A DNA stretch of 64,000 nt from Kibdelosporangium philippinense. Lineage in GTDB: Bacteria; Actinomycetota; Actinomycetes; Mycobacteriales; Pseudonocardiaceae. The stretch is taken from positions 1,282,501 through 1,346,500 of the forward strand of contig NZ_JAJVCN010000004.1 of NCBI RefSeq assembly GCF_021390435.2, in the 5' to 3' direction. Shown here in pieces: positions 53,750-63,363 of this stretch. The notes under the pieces are model-generated. The model had not been told where the DNA came from and made no database searches. It saw only the letters and a list, made by a program, of their open reading frames with translations. A program made the position numbers and the translations under genes. Every line of letters starts with the position of its first letter. The stretch's first letter is position 1.

Positions 53750-54732
53750 GCCTGATACTCATCGGCCTAGGTGTGTTCTGTATCGCCGGTGGTTTGCTGT
53801 TGCGCTTCTACGCGTACGGGCAACTGGCCAAGATTCCCCAAGATCCGGACACCACGTCGACAGCGCAGGGCACCGGCGTGACGGCGCTTGTCTACGTCCC
53901 GCAGCCAAGCGGCCCGGCGAAACCGGAGATCCGGCAGAACCTCAGCCTCACGTCGACGACGAAGGTCACGGGCGATCTGCGCGCACCGGAGTCGAAGAAG
54001 AACGGCGACACCGTGACGTGGATCGAAGCCAGCATGGTCACGGAAGACCAGGGCAAACTCGTTGTCAACGGCAGCGTCCGCACGCTGTGCCTCGACCGGT
54101 TCACCGGGGAAGCCGTCGCGCCATGCACGAACGGGTATCTGGAGAAGGAAAAGGGCAAGAAGATCACGGCCAGCGGATCGGTCGCGCAGTTCCCCGGGTA
54201 CAACTTCAAACTCCCGTTCGGCACTGAGAAAGAGACGTACAAGTGGTACGACTCGACCCTGGAGAAGCCCGCTGACGCGCGGTTCGATGGCGAGGAGCAG
54301 ATCAACGGCGTCGACGTGTACCGGTTCCGGCAGAAGATTCCGGTCAGCCAGGTAGCGACGCGTCAGGTGCCTGGATCGCTGATCGGCAGGCCGGAAACGC
54401 CGACCGTGGACGCAGGGCTGTTCTATGAAGTCGACCGGACACTGTGGATCGAGCCCGTCACCGGCGCGATGATCAAGCTGCGTCAGTGGAGCAAGCAGGA
54501 GCTGCGCACCGCGGACCAGGGACCTGGCCAGGGCACGACCGTGTTCGACGGCACGATGGAGCTCAACCCTGAGTCTGTGGCCAACAACGTCAACAAAGCG
54601 AACGAGAACATCTCGAAACTGTGGCTGCTGACCGGGCTGCCGGTGATCCTGTACATCGTTGGCGCAGTGGCGCTGATCGCCGGGATCGTGCTGCTGCTGA
54701 CCGGAAGGTCGCGCTCTAGGCACACTTTCTGA
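53734..54732 (+). CDS. DUF3068 (PorA-family) membrane protein
   Basis: 332 residues. N-terminal membrane anchor LSLILIGLGVFCIAGGLLL, an extracytoplasmic beta-rich domain with two cysteines (RTLCLDRFTGEAVAPCTNG) and a C-terminal helix (LPVILYIVGAVALIAGIVLLL). DUF3068 proteins are found in actinobacteria with complex envelopes; the porin label is by annotation only. GTG 53734 has AGGAGG 4 nt upstream and overlaps the GT4 gene by 16 bp. The 3' end overlaps the convergent methyltransferase by 17 bp. Confidence 0.85.
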   Translation: MRRALSLILIGLGVFCIAGGLLLRFYAYGQLAKIPQDPDTTSTAQGTGVTALVYVPQPSGPAKPEIRQNLSLTSTTKVTGDLRAPESKKNGDTVTWIEASMVTEDQGKLVVNGSVRTLCLDRFTGEAVAPCTNGYLEKEKGKKITASGSVAQFPGYNFKLPFGTEKETYKWYDSTLEKPADARFDGEEQINGVDVYRFRQKIPVSQVATRQVPGSLIGRPETPTVDAGLFYEVDRTLWIEPVTGAMIKLRQWSKQELRTADQGPGQGTTVFDGTMELNPESVANNVNKANENISKLWLLTGLPVILYIVGAVALIAGIVLLLTGRSRSRHTF

Positions 54733-55444
54733 GGACCAGCACCAGGTTCCAGGAAGCGACTTCACGCAGAACGGGAACGCGCACGATCCACGTCGCCCAC
54801 GACGGGTGATAGCGGGGGAGTGCGCGTTCCAGCGTGGCGTCCGGGTGATTACGGGCCCACTGCAGAGATTCGGCGATGGAAACGGCGAAAAGGCTTTCGC
54901 CGAACGCGTTCTTGGGCGGATGGCCGTTCTTCTGCTGGAACCGGCGCCGCGCGTAATGCCCGCCGAGGAAGTGCCATGGCGAGGTTTCGTGGCCGCCCCA
55001 AGGGGAAAACCACGGCGTGAACGACAGGAACACGGTTCCGCCCGGCTTGGTGACGCGCACCATCTCGTCGAGCATCTTGCGCGGCTTGTCCACGTGCTCC
55101 AGCACGTTGGAGGAGTAACAGACATCGACCGAGCCGGTGCGCACCGGAAGTTCCGTGCCACTGGCCCGAATCATGCCGGGTGTGTACTCGCCGCGCGCGG
55201 ACAGCTCGCCGACATCAGGGTCAAGGCCGAGGTAGTAGGCACCGGCCGCGCGGAACGCGTCGGAGAAATATCCTGGCCCACCACCGACATCCAGCAGCGT
55301 GCGCCCTTGCAGCGAGGCGAACTGCGAGACCTGGCGGACCGAATCGTCGGCCAGCAGGCGATAGAACGTGTCGCGATCAGTCTGTTCGTTGCGGAATGCC
55401 TTGAACAGGCGGACAGAACGGTCCAGCGTCGCGCTGTACGGCAC
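54716..55444 (-). CDS. Class I SAM-dependent methyltransferase
   Basis: 242 residues from GTG 55444. SAM-binding motif I is LLDVGGGPGYFSDAFRAAGA, the acidic end of strand 2 LGLDPDVGEL, and CYSSNVLEHVDKPRKML is motif IV-like; VTKPGGTVFLSFTPW follows. A possible target is an envelope glycan or lipid, given the neighbours. It starts 1 nt after the stop of a 53-residue membrane peptide gene, with GAGGT upstream. Confidence 0.88.
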   Translation of the reverse strand: MPYSATLDRSVRLFKAFRNEQTDRDTFYRLLADDSVRQVSQFASLQGRTLLDVGGGPGYFSDAFRAAGAYYLGLDPDVGELSARGEYTPGMIRASGTELPVRTGSVDVCYSSNVLEHVDKPRKMLDEMVRVTKPGGTVFLSFTPWFSPWGGHETSPWHFLGGHYARRRFQQKNGHPPKNAFGESLFAVSIAESLQWARNHPDATLERALPRYHPSWATWIVRVPVLREVASWNLVLVLRKCA

Positions 55445-55445
55445 G

Positions 55446-55607
55446 CTACCTCGAGCCGTAGTTGACGATGTTGCCGGTGTTGTTGGCGGGCTTGGCGAAG
55501 TCGACCTTCTCGTCCGGCTGGGACCGGTCAACGAGTACATATGTGCCACCGCCGGCAAGACCGAGGCCCGCGACCACAACGATGACCACAGCGATCAGAG
55601 TGCCCAC
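55446..55607 (-). CDS. Small single-span membrane protein (53 aa)
   Basis: GTG 55607 to TAG 55446. The N-terminus is one membrane helix (TLIAVVIVVVAGLGLAGGG), followed by a polar outside tail with DRSQPDEKVDFAKPANNTG. It fits exactly between the GT-C gene (4-nt gap) and the methyltransferase gene (1-nt gap) with high third-position GC, so it is very likely real. Function unknown; perhaps a small partner of the GT-C protein. Confidence 0.8.
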   Translation of the reverse strand: MGTLIAVVIVVVAGLGLAGGGTYVLVDRSQPDEKVDFAKPANNTGNIVNYGSR

Positions 55608-55611
55608 GCGT

Positions 55612-57366
55612 CTACTCCTTGGTGGTTCGCGACCGGCTTCGCATGATGAATCTACCGGCTGGTAACACGAGCCACAATAGCGCGCCGAGGATCACTGTCA
55701 ATACCACGGAATCCGCTGCCAGAATCGGCAAACTCGGCGGCCCTGCCGGTGGTCGCGCGATCATTCCAGGGACACGGTAGAGACTGAGCCACTGGCCGGA
55801 CCATTCGTGCTCAAGCCGATCGAGCGTGGCCTGCTGAACGGCGCCAGGAGTGCGGTGTTCCACCAGAACCCAGCCGATGCCGTGCATGGCAAGGTTGCCG
55901 TTGTCCTCGACCGTCTGGCGGATCTGTTCGACACGCGGGTCTTCGCCAGCGATCGGACGGCCGTTCACCGCGACGACGTCATCGATCACGGTGGTACGCG
56001 GGAGAATCCGTGGCGCGGGATCGAGCTGCGTCCGGTTGCCGTTCCACGGGAACTGCCGGAACGAGGACATCGGCAGCGTCAGCACGTCGCCGCTCTGCCG
56101 ATCCTCGGCGATGAGCTCGCTCACCGTGATCCAGTCGATCGGGTAGCGGACGGCTTCGAGCTGTTTGAAGCCGCCCCAAGCCAGATCAGGCATGGCGAGG
56201 ATGGGAAGGAACGTGGCGACCGCGATCAAGAGGACTCGATTGGACAGATACTTGGTCGCGGCCTGCACGCCCAACGCGATCCCGATGGATAACGGCAATG
56301 CCCACCAGGCGACCCACTTCTGCGAGTCGCGCAGCAAACCCGCGCCGGGAATGTTGGTCACCGCCCAGCGCATGACGTCGTCGCCACCGGGGACCGTGGT
56401 GAACACAGCGAGTACGACACCGGCGGCGCCGAGCAAGACCAATGACAACGTTGGTGCCAAACCCCAACGGGCTGCGAGGGAACGCAACCCGATGAACGCG
56501 ACCACCAAGGAGAACAGGATAAGGATGGGGATGACCGGCATGCTGCGGCTGGCTGGCGTGACTTCGGCGTTCCAGATCCCGCCGGTGCCGAGGACACTGA
56601 TGACGGGCGTGGCCCAGTTTTCGTCCCTGGCGGCGAAGGCGGCTATACCGTCCGGACTGGACAGTGTGCCGCCTGGGCGTAGCAGGCTTGGCAGGATCCA
56701 TGGGAGGTTCAGGAGGATCCCGGTGGGGATGGTGATAACAAGCGCTTGCTTGCCCGCGCAGACGATGGCGAGGACGACGGCGAGCAGGCCGCCTGTTGGC
56801 GTGATACATGCTGGTGCACAGGCCACAATGACCTTGGCGAACGCTTTTTTCTCGTTCCTGCGCATGGCCAGAGCGGCTGAGGCGATCCAGGGCAGGCAGG
56901 CGTAGGCGACCAGTAGTGCCCAATGGCCCATGAGCAGGCGTTCGGCCAGATATGCACTCCAGCCATACCAAACGGCTGCTACGACCCGGACGGCTTCCGA
57001 TTCCGTGGGGACAAGGCGGCCCGCGCCCCAGCAGGCCATGAAAATGATGAGGAAAAGGACGAATTTCTGGACGATGTCGCCGGGAATGATGGTGGTGAGG
57101 GCGGACATAACGGCGTCTGCCGGGACGGATCGGGCTACCGAGGTGCCGAGGCCAAGCGCGTCAGGGACCAGTGGTTGACGTGGTGTGAAAACCATGTCGT
57201 AGTTCAGGGCGAAGCCGGGTTTGAGGATCGGGCCGAGGACGATGAACGCGAGCACAGCGGACACGCCCGGCACCACAAACCGCCGCGACCCGCCCACACT
57301 CGCTCCAAACCCATTTCGGCGAACAGCCGACCCATTATCGACCTGGTTCACGGGAAAGCGCAGCAC
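55612..57366 (-). CDS. Polytopic GT-C-like membrane protein
   Basis: 584 residues, about 12-13 membrane helices. The first outside loop carries NYDMVFTPRQPLVPD, an acidic motif placed as in GT-C glycosyltransferases that use polyprenyl-phosphate sugars. A C-terminal soluble part (EDRQSGDVLTLPMSSFRQFP and on) precedes a last helix and basic tail. It resembles, at smaller size, the AftD-like protein encoded nearby. GTG 57366. No family name is certain; arabinosyl- or mannosyltransfer to the envelope is plausible. Confidence 0.76.
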   Translation of the reverse strand: MLRFPVNQVDNGSAVRRNGFGASVGGSRRFVVPGVSAVLAFIVLGPILKPGFALNYDMVFTPRQPLVPDALGLGTSVARSVPADAVMSALTTIIPGDIVQKFVLFLIIFMACWGAGRLVPTESEAVRVVAAVWYGWSAYLAERLLMGHWALLVAYACLPWIASAALAMRRNEKKAFAKVIVACAPACITPTGGLLAVVLAIVCAGKQALVITIPTGILLNLPWILPSLLRPGGTLSSPDGIAAFAARDENWATPVISVLGTGGIWNAEVTPASRSMPVIPILILFSLVVAFIGLRSLAARWGLAPTLSLVLLGAAGVVLAVFTTVPGGDDVMRWAVTNIPGAGLLRDSQKWVAWWALPLSIGIALGVQAATKYLSNRVLLIAVATFLPILAMPDLAWGGFKQLEAVRYPIDWITVSELIAEDRQSGDVLTLPMSSFRQFPWNGNRTQLDPAPRILPRTTVIDDVVAVNGRPIAGEDPRVEQIRQTVEDNGNLAMHGIGWVLVEHRTPGAVQQATLDRLEHEWSGQWLSLYRVPGMIARPPAGPPSLPILAADSVVLTVILGALLWLVLPAGRFIMRSRSRTTKE

Positions 57367-57610
57367 GCCACCCGAGTGTTAGCCCACCGCAACATCGGCG
57401 GCGTTGGTTGGGGCTTCGGTTGGTTCTTGGCTGTTGCTGCGAAGGCCACCCTCACGGCGTCTACCGCGTCAAGGGAGGCCTTCGCGCGGTCAACGCCAAT
57501 GCCAGGAACACGTGCGGGCTGCTTTCGAGCATCCCGAGGTCCACTAAGGACCCAAAATCGTCCCGTCAGTCACACGTGTCACACCAGCCACACCCAGCAC
57601 GGGATGGAAT

Positions 57611-57633
57611 GCCGCGAAGGCCACCTTCGCGGC
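57611..57633. repeat. Palindromic GCGAAGG/CCTTCGC hairpin repeat
   Basis: GCCGCGAAGG and CCTTCGCGGC make a perfect 10-bp stem with loop CCA. Partial copies lie at 57438-57457, 57473-57489 and 57650-57660. They lie in the 809-bp gap 57367-58175, where I support no gene. Confidence 0.65.
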
Positions 57634-58175
57634 GTTGAACGCACCTAACTCGGCCTTCGCGCCCTGGAACACCTGGCAATGCCCGCAGCTGCGCCCGCAC
57701 GCGCCGACCATGACCGACTGCCCATGCCGGACACTGGATATTCACAGGTCAACGGCCTGTGCCTGGTCAAGCAGTGACCAAGGCTCAACCTTGAGTCCCT
57801 GGCACGCCAGATGCGCCTGGGTAAGCCAGCTCAACCGGATCCGCAGTCACCGGCGGCGAAGGCACAGGATTCGGGACAGCCGAAGGAACACGCACGGCAT
57901 TGGGGTTCAACGCCACAGATCTTCCCCTCGCAACGGCCCGTCACCCGCGAGGCCTGGGGTGCGGCCTCTGGCCCCCGGCATCAAGTCTATCGGTGGGGAC
58001 TGACAATTCGGTCGCTGTGAAGATCGACTAGAGGGACTTGTGCACAGGGTGCCGGGCCTATCTTTGGCCCTCGGGACAAGCGTTCATGTACCGGGGGACA
58101 ACGGTCAGGCGTCCGCGGGCAGCGCGGGCTATGCTCCCCGGGAGCACTACCCGCGAGTAACTCAAAGGGGAGTCC

Positions 58176-59381
58176 ATGGCCAGCACTCTGTCAGCCAGGA
58201 CTCGGGTGGGTGCCCTCTATGTGGCCGCGGCCTTTGCGGGTACGAACATCGCGAGCTATGTGATGACGGTGATCGCGGCACGCCTTCTTGTCCCGGCGAC
58301 GTTTGGGGAGTTTGGGTCGCTGACGGCTGTCCTTGTCATCGGGGCGGTTCCGGCGATGGGGTTGCAGACGGTGGTCGCGCTCAAGGTTGCGAAGAATCCC
58401 CAGCAGGATCGGGGGCAGCTTGTCACCCTTGGTCTGCTGACCAGTGGCACGATCATGCTGACGGCTCTTGTGGCGTCGCCGTTGCTCATGGGGTTGCTGC
58501 ACGTCAACAACCCGTGGACCGTTGTCTTTCTGGCGTTGGCCGTGGGGCCGATCACCTTGATTGGCCTCTGCTACGGCATTCTTCAAGGTACTGAGCGGTT
58601 TGGGTTGATGGCGCGGTTGATCGCGCTTGAAGGGGTCGGGCGGGTTGGTGGGACGCTGACGGGCCTTCTTGTTTTCCGGACACCGACGGGAGCGTTCGCG
58701 GGGGCGGCGATCGGGGCCTCGTTGGTCGCTGGTGCGGGGTGGCTGATCTGTGGCAGGCCGTTGCCGGGCAAGCGGGGCAATGGGCATGTCACCGAGGTTC
58801 TGCACGCGATCCAGGCGTTGCTGGCGTTGGTGTTGCTGGTGAACCTCGACCTTGTCCTCGCAAGGCATGCTTTGCCTGCTCACGAGGCCGGTGAGTACGC
58901 GGTTGGGTCTGTTGTTACGAAGATTGCCTACTGGCTGCCGTATGCGATCGCTGTCGTTGTCCTGCCCAAGTTGGCCAACGAGGATGTGCGGCGCAGGCTT
59001 GTACCCAAGGCTCTTGGAATTGTTGCCGCGGTGGATTCCTTGGTTGTCGTTGGATGTGCGGTGTTAGGGCCAACGGTCGTCGCGTTGGTTGGGGGAGCGG
59101 CGTATTCCGCCAGCAGTATTCCCGTGTGGCCGTTCGCTTTGGTCGGGTCGCTGCTGTCCTTGGTGCAGCTGCTGCTGTACTCCCGGATCGCTAGTGCGGA
59201 TCGGCGGTCGACTTTGCTGACGTGGTTGGCCGTTGTCACGGAGATTACGTTGGTACTGGGGTGGTGGCACGGGTCGTTGAGCCAGGTCGTCACGGGTGCT
59301 GTGGTGGCGACCGCCGCCCTCGCTTGTTTCGGCGCGCTCATCGAGTTCCGGACGCGGGTCGAACCAGTCGATACACGCTGA
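58176..59381 (+). CDS. Oligosaccharide/polysaccharide flippase (MOP superfamily)
   Basis: 401 residues, about 12 membrane helices, start ATG with AAAGGGGAG upstream. FAGTNIASYVMTVIAARLLV, then ATFGEFGSLTAVLVI and a late GEYAVGSVVTKIAYWLP match the Wzx/MurJ-like flippase superfamily. It likely moves a lipid-linked saccharide across the membrane for the surrounding glycosyltransferases. The last 318 bp (106 codons) are antisense to the open end of the AftD-like gene. Confidence 0.85.
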   Translation: MASTLSARTRVGALYVAAAFAGTNIASYVMTVIAARLLVPATFGEFGSLTAVLVIGAVPAMGLQTVVALKVAKNPQQDRGQLVTLGLLTSGTIMLTALVASPLLMGLLHVNNPWTVVFLALAVGPITLIGLCYGILQGTERFGLMARLIALEGVGRVGGTLTGLLVFRTPTGAFAGAAIGASLVAGAGWLICGRPLPGKRGNGHVTEVLHAIQALLALVLLVNLDLVLARHALPAHEAGEYAVGSVVTKIAYWLPYAIAVVVLPKLANEDVRRRLVPKALGIVAAVDSLVVVGCAVLGPTVVALVGGAAYSASSIPVWPFALVGSLLSLVQLLLYSRIASADRRSTLLTWLAVVTEITLVLGWWHGSLSQVVTGAVVATAALACFGALIEFRTRVEPVDTR

Positions 59382-62300
59382 TACGACCGTCGCCAGCGAA
59401 ACCAGGATCGCGGCCTGTGCAACGGGTCCGTACGCCCATGCTTGCCCTTCGCCTTGCAGGCGGCCGAACATCGACACGAACGTGGCGACGGTCATCCCGC
59501 CGAGTGCGAGCACAGCCGACACCAGCAACTTGCGTCGGAACACCGCCTGCACGAGCAGCGACGCGATTAGCAACACGACGGCCAGGATTCCGCCCAATGC
59601 GGCGAGCAACACAACGAGTGCTACGGCAACCCATTGCTTGCCGCCAGGTGCGGTGCTGATGCGTCGGCGTCGGGCAGGCAGAACTGTGATCAGCAAGAGC
59701 AGTCCTGCGGCCACGGTGCCGATGAGTAACCGTTGCCGGTATGGGATGTCCGGCTCGAACTGCAGGCTCACGGTGGCCTCAGCGCCTGCTGGGAGGACCC
59801 AGGCCTGTTGCCAGCCGTCGACGCGGGTGCGGGCCAGCGGCTGACCGTCTACTTTGGCCACCCAGCCGTCGTTGGCGTTCTCCGGGACGCTGAGGATCGC
59901 GGCTTCGCCCGCGCCGACTCGCAGTTCACGCTGCGCGACGCCCCATTCGACGACATTCACGGATCGCTGGCGTGGGGCTGCGGCTGGCGGGGTGTTCGGT
60001 AGTAGTCGGATGTCCTGTACCACGAACGATTCCGAGCGGTCGGTGCGCAGTTCGTGTTCCCGTGCTTCCAGATCTATGCCTTCGACGAGGTCACGGCATG
60101 TTCCCAGGGTCAGTGGGCGGTGGTTGACGATGTCCGACAACGTCCCGGAAACGGTTGTCTGGTAGGTGGTTCCGTCCACGGTCACGGCCGGGCCGGATCC
60201 ACAAGGGACAACGAACGGTGTTTCCTGTGGGATCGGCGGGAACACGCCTTCGGCGCCGGTCACCTTGACCTCGCTGATGCCCGCGGGGCCTGGGATGCGG
60301 TCGGGTGGCGACTCTGTCCTGGTGATCTGGATGTCCATCCGGTCGGTCGTGATCGGCGGGAAGCTCGCCGAACCGTCGGTGAACACCTGGGCTGTCCGCG
60401 TTCCCGATGATGTCCTGACGACGATTTCGGCCGGACGCGACGCGCCGGATGCCTCGGAAGTCGTGAGTTTGAGGCCGCTGATGGTTCTGGCGCCTTGCCA
60501 TGCCAGTTGAAGCGTCGGTGTCTCGTCGGTGAAGTCCGAGATCCACGTCGTTCCCGCGTTGCCGTCGATCGCCGCGAGTGGCGACCCCGCAGGGTCACCG
60601 GCGAGTTGGGTTGATCCTGTCGCCGCAGAAGGGATTGGGATCCGCCCACCGGCTGCGGGCAGGACTGTCCCTTCGAGACGGTAGTTTCCTGCTTCGCGTG
60701 TGTGGAACAGCCTGTGGATTCCGTCGGGTTCTTCACCGAGGCGGGTGAGGCTTGAGTCGCAACGCTGTTCCCGTTGCATTGCGGCGCAGGCATATCGTGG
60801 CTGCGGTCCACGCGAGAACACGAAACTTGAGCGTTGCCCGGAGTTCGGCGCGAAGTCGGTGGGCACTTGGAGCGCACGCTGGGCTGTCACACCCGGCACG
60901 GTCAACTCCGCGATGCCGACGCCACCGGTGTCCCGGTTCGCCGCGACCGACAGCACTGTGACGCGGATTTTGCTGGTCAGGCCGGGTGCGACGGAGAACT
61001 TCTGCGGGTTGCCGCCTCTGGCCACGTCGTGATCGCGTGAGCCGAGGTCGGTGGTGATTCTGATTCTGGATACCGGCCAGCCGACGCGTTCGTCGTCCAC
61101 GACACGCATCTCGACCTGGTCGACCACACGGGGTGTGTCCAATTCGACTTCGAGCCATTGCCCGGCTGGCGCGAAAATGGTCGACGATTGCCATGCCGAG
61201 TACGGATCGCCGTCGATCGCGGCGAACGGCATCGACGACGGGTCCGAAGGCCGGACCGAGTCGGCGTAACCGGCCGAAGTGGACGCTGTCACGCCACGGA
61301 TTCCGCGGTATGCCGCGACTGTCTGATGTTCGAGGCCGTGGAACGGCAAGATGTCCGTGGCGGGCCGGTTCTGGCGCGGTTTCTCGTCGGCCGCGAGCGT
61401 TTGGCTGAGATTGTCCCGTGCTCGCCCCACGTTTCGTTCACGGTGGCGCAAGCCGTCGGTGACCATCCAGTCCTGGCCAGTCGGCGTCGCGCTGTCACCA
61501 GCCATGACGGTCGGCCGGTCTGCCGGCAGTACACCGGAATCCAGCAACTGCAGCAACGATTCCGGGCCGCCACTGACGGTCGCGATATCTGTCAGGTTGG
61601 TCGCCACCGCGCGCGCGACCGGGCGTTTCACCTCGTAGATCTCGATTGCCTTGCCGGTCGGCGCGTCGGTGTCGATGGACGTCGCGCCGGGCTGGTCACG
61701 GGCCTCGATATCTGGGCCGAAGGTCGTGATCCGCTCGATGCCCGGCGAACGCGCCAGCGCGTCACGTATCATCGTGACCGGTGGGGCACCGGTTGTGGAG
61801 CGGTCGATGTCGTTACGCAGCAACAAGAACCGGTGTCCGGAGCGGGCGAGGAAATCGGCGAGGCCGGGAGATCCGCGGCCGTCGGCCAACACGTCCTCGA
61901 CCGCGTCCATGATCCGCGTGTTTCCTTCGGAGCCCAATGGGATCTGACTGCGCAGCGCCCATGGCGAGCGAGCAAGCGCTTGTGCAGGCTCGTCGACCGT
62001 CTTGCCCCACGTGTACTCGCCGAAACCAGTTCCCGGCACCAAAAGCGTGCGGGACTGTGGATCCTTCTCACCGAGCCACGTCATCGCCGCACGCCAGTAG
62101 TCCGGCACATTGTCCCAGCCAGGCCCTGGCCGGAGCGTGAAAAGCCACGCTGGGGCAGCCATGACGAGAACCAAAGCCATGCCTGAAGCGAGCCGTGCAC
62201 GACCCAACGCACGTGCCTCACCCAACCGGGACACAGCGTGCATGAACGCGAGCATCAACGGCAGACGTAACCCTGGCTCGAACTTGTGCACGTTACGCAG

Positions 62301-63353
62301 CGGCGCGAGCGGACCGTCCAGCAACGCCCGCACGGTCTCGGAAAGCGGGCTGTCCAGCGAGCCGACGTACCCAATGGTCAGGAACGTGACCGTGGTGATC
62401 ACGCTGATCGTGATGAACCGTCGCTCCGGGAGGCCACGCCTGACCAGGCCGAGCAGCCCGACCGCGGCGACCATTCCGGTGGCCAGCATCAGGATCGGGT
62501 GGTCGACCAGCATGAACCCCGACGGCCACCACGGCTCGCCCTGCACGACGTACGCGACCCATTGGTTGGTCCCGCGCATCGCCTGGAACAGCGACATCGG
62601 CGAGGTCGTGTTGGTGGCCGATTCGACGTAGTCGACGAACGGCAGGCTGTACTGGCCAAGCAGCATCAGTGGCAGGAACCACCACACCACCGCGGCCGTG
62701 ACCGAACCGATCCACCACAGCACGAGTTGGACGTGCTGTTTCGTCCATTCCCTTGTCAGCAGCCACAACGCGGGCAGGACGAGGACGAGGATGACCACGG
62801 CGCCGTTGATGCCGCCGATGCACACCACAGCCAGCCCGGACAGGCCGGCCGCGCGTCTGGCTGAACCGATGCGGTCCGCCTTGACCAGCGGTAAAAGCAC
62901 CCACGGCAACATCGCGGGCGCCAGCATTTCCGCCGACAGCGGGCCGATTTCGGTGAGCATGCGCGGCGCCAGCGCGTACGCCACCGCGCCGGTGTACTGC
63001 GCGGGCGTGCTGCCGATCTTCAGCGTCCGCGCGATCGCCAGGACACCGTAGAACGCCAGGCACAGCAACAACGCGCACCACAGCCGTTGCGCGATCCATG
63101 GCGGGATCCCGAGAAGCTGGTTGAGCGCGAAGTACGGTCCCATCGGGAACAGATAGCCGTAGGCCTGGTTCTGCAGTTCGCCGCCGGTGGCCTCCGGGTT
63201 CCACAGATGCAGCGCGCGGCCGAGGAACGCGATCGGGTCCACGGTGAGGTCGAGCTTGGTGTCAAAGGTCGTTTTGCCTGGTCGCTGCAGGAACGAGACC
63301 AGGGTGAGGCCAAGCATCACCCACGGCGTTGGGCTTCGGAGCTTGGTCAACAC
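59064..63353 (-). CDS. aftD: AftD-like alpha-(1->3)-arabinofuranosyltransferase (DUF3367)
   Basis: About 1429 residues. An N-terminal GT-C membrane region holds the acidic loop DTKLDLTVDPIAFLGRALHL and NPEATGGELQNQAYGYLFP, the DUF3367 hallmark. A large outside region contains two F5/8C-type carbohydrate-binding segments (FAAIDGDPYSAWQSS; LAAIDGNAGTTWISD). C-terminal helices follow (VAVALVVLLAALGGIL). AftD branches arabinan in arabinogalactan. GTG 63353 is chosen, 11 nt after the upstream methyltransferase stop; ATG 63383 is possible. The last 106 codons are polar, Gln/Arg/Pro-rich and antisense to the flippase gene. Confidence 0.88.
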   Translation of the reverse strand: MLTKLRSPTPWVMLGLTLVSFLQRPGKTTFDTKLDLTVDPIAFLGRALHLWNPEATGGELQNQAYGYLFPMGPYFALNQLLGIPPWIAQRLWCALLLCLAFYGVLAIARTLKIGSTPAQYTGAVAYALAPRMLTEIGPLSAEMLAPAMLPWVLLPLVKADRIGSARRAAGLSGLAVVCIGGINGAVVILVLVLPALWLLTREWTKQHVQLVLWWIGSVTAAVVWWFLPLMLLGQYSLPFVDYVESATNTTSPMSLFQAMRGTNQWVAYVVQGEPWWPSGFMLVDHPILMLATGMVAAVGLLGLVRRGLPERRFITISVITTVTFLTIGYVGSLDSPLSETVRALLDGPLAPLRNVHKFEPGLRLPLMLAFMHAVSRLGEARALGRARLASGMALVLVMAAPAWLFTLRPGPGWDNVPDYWRAAMTWLGEKDPQSRTLLVPGTGFGEYTWGKTVDEPAQALARSPWALRSQIPLGSEGNTRIMDAVEDVLADGRGSPGLADFLARSGHRFLLLRNDIDRSTTGAPPVTMIRDALARSPGIERITTFGPDIEARDQPGATSIDTDAPTGKAIEIYEVKRPVARAVATNLTDIATVSGGPESLLQLLDSGVLPADRPTVMAGDSATPTGQDWMVTDGLRHRERNVGRARDNLSQTLAADEKPRQNRPATDILPFHGLEHQTVAAYRGIRGVTASTSAGYADSVRPSDPSSMPFAAIDGDPYSAWQSSTIFAPAGQWLEVELDTPRVVDQVEMRVVDDERVGWPVSRIRITTDLGSRDHDVARGGNPQKFSVAPGLTSKIRVTVLSVAANRDTGGVGIAELTVPGVTAQRALQVPTDFAPNSGQRSSFVFSRGPQPRYACAAMQREQRCDSSLTRLGEEPDGIHRLFHTREAGNYRLEGTVLPAAGGRIPIPSAATGSTQLAGDPAGSPLAAIDGNAGTTWISDFTDETPTLQLAWQGARTISGLKLTTSEASGASRPAEIVVRTSSGTRTAQVFTDGSASFPPITTDRMDIQITRTESPPDRIPGPAGISEVKVTGAEGVFPPIPQETPFVVPCGSGPAVTVDGTTYQTTVSGTLSDIVNHRPLTLGTCRDLVEGIDLEAREHELRTDRSESFVVQDIRLLPNTPPAAAPRQRSVNVVEWGVAQRELRVGAGEAAILSVPENANDGWVAKVDGQPLARTRVDGWQQAWVLPAGAEATVSLQFEPDIPYRQRLLIGTVAAGLLLLITVLPARRRRISTAPGGKQWVAVALVVLLAALGGILAVVLLIASLLVQAVFRRKLLVSAVLALGGMTVATFVSMFGRLQGEGQAWAYGPVAQAAILVSLATVVSACIDWFDPRPELDERAETSEGGGRHHSTRDDLAQRPVPPPQYQRNLRDNGQPRQQSRPPIRTSDPGVQQQLHQGQQRPDQSERPHGNTAGGIRRSPNQRDDRWP

Positions 63354-63363
63354 GCCGATGACA

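Noticed and set aside
57635..58003. 122-residue plus-strand open frame
   Set aside because: Arg/His/Pro-rich shadow-like composition, no ribosome site, sits in a repeat-bearing gap.
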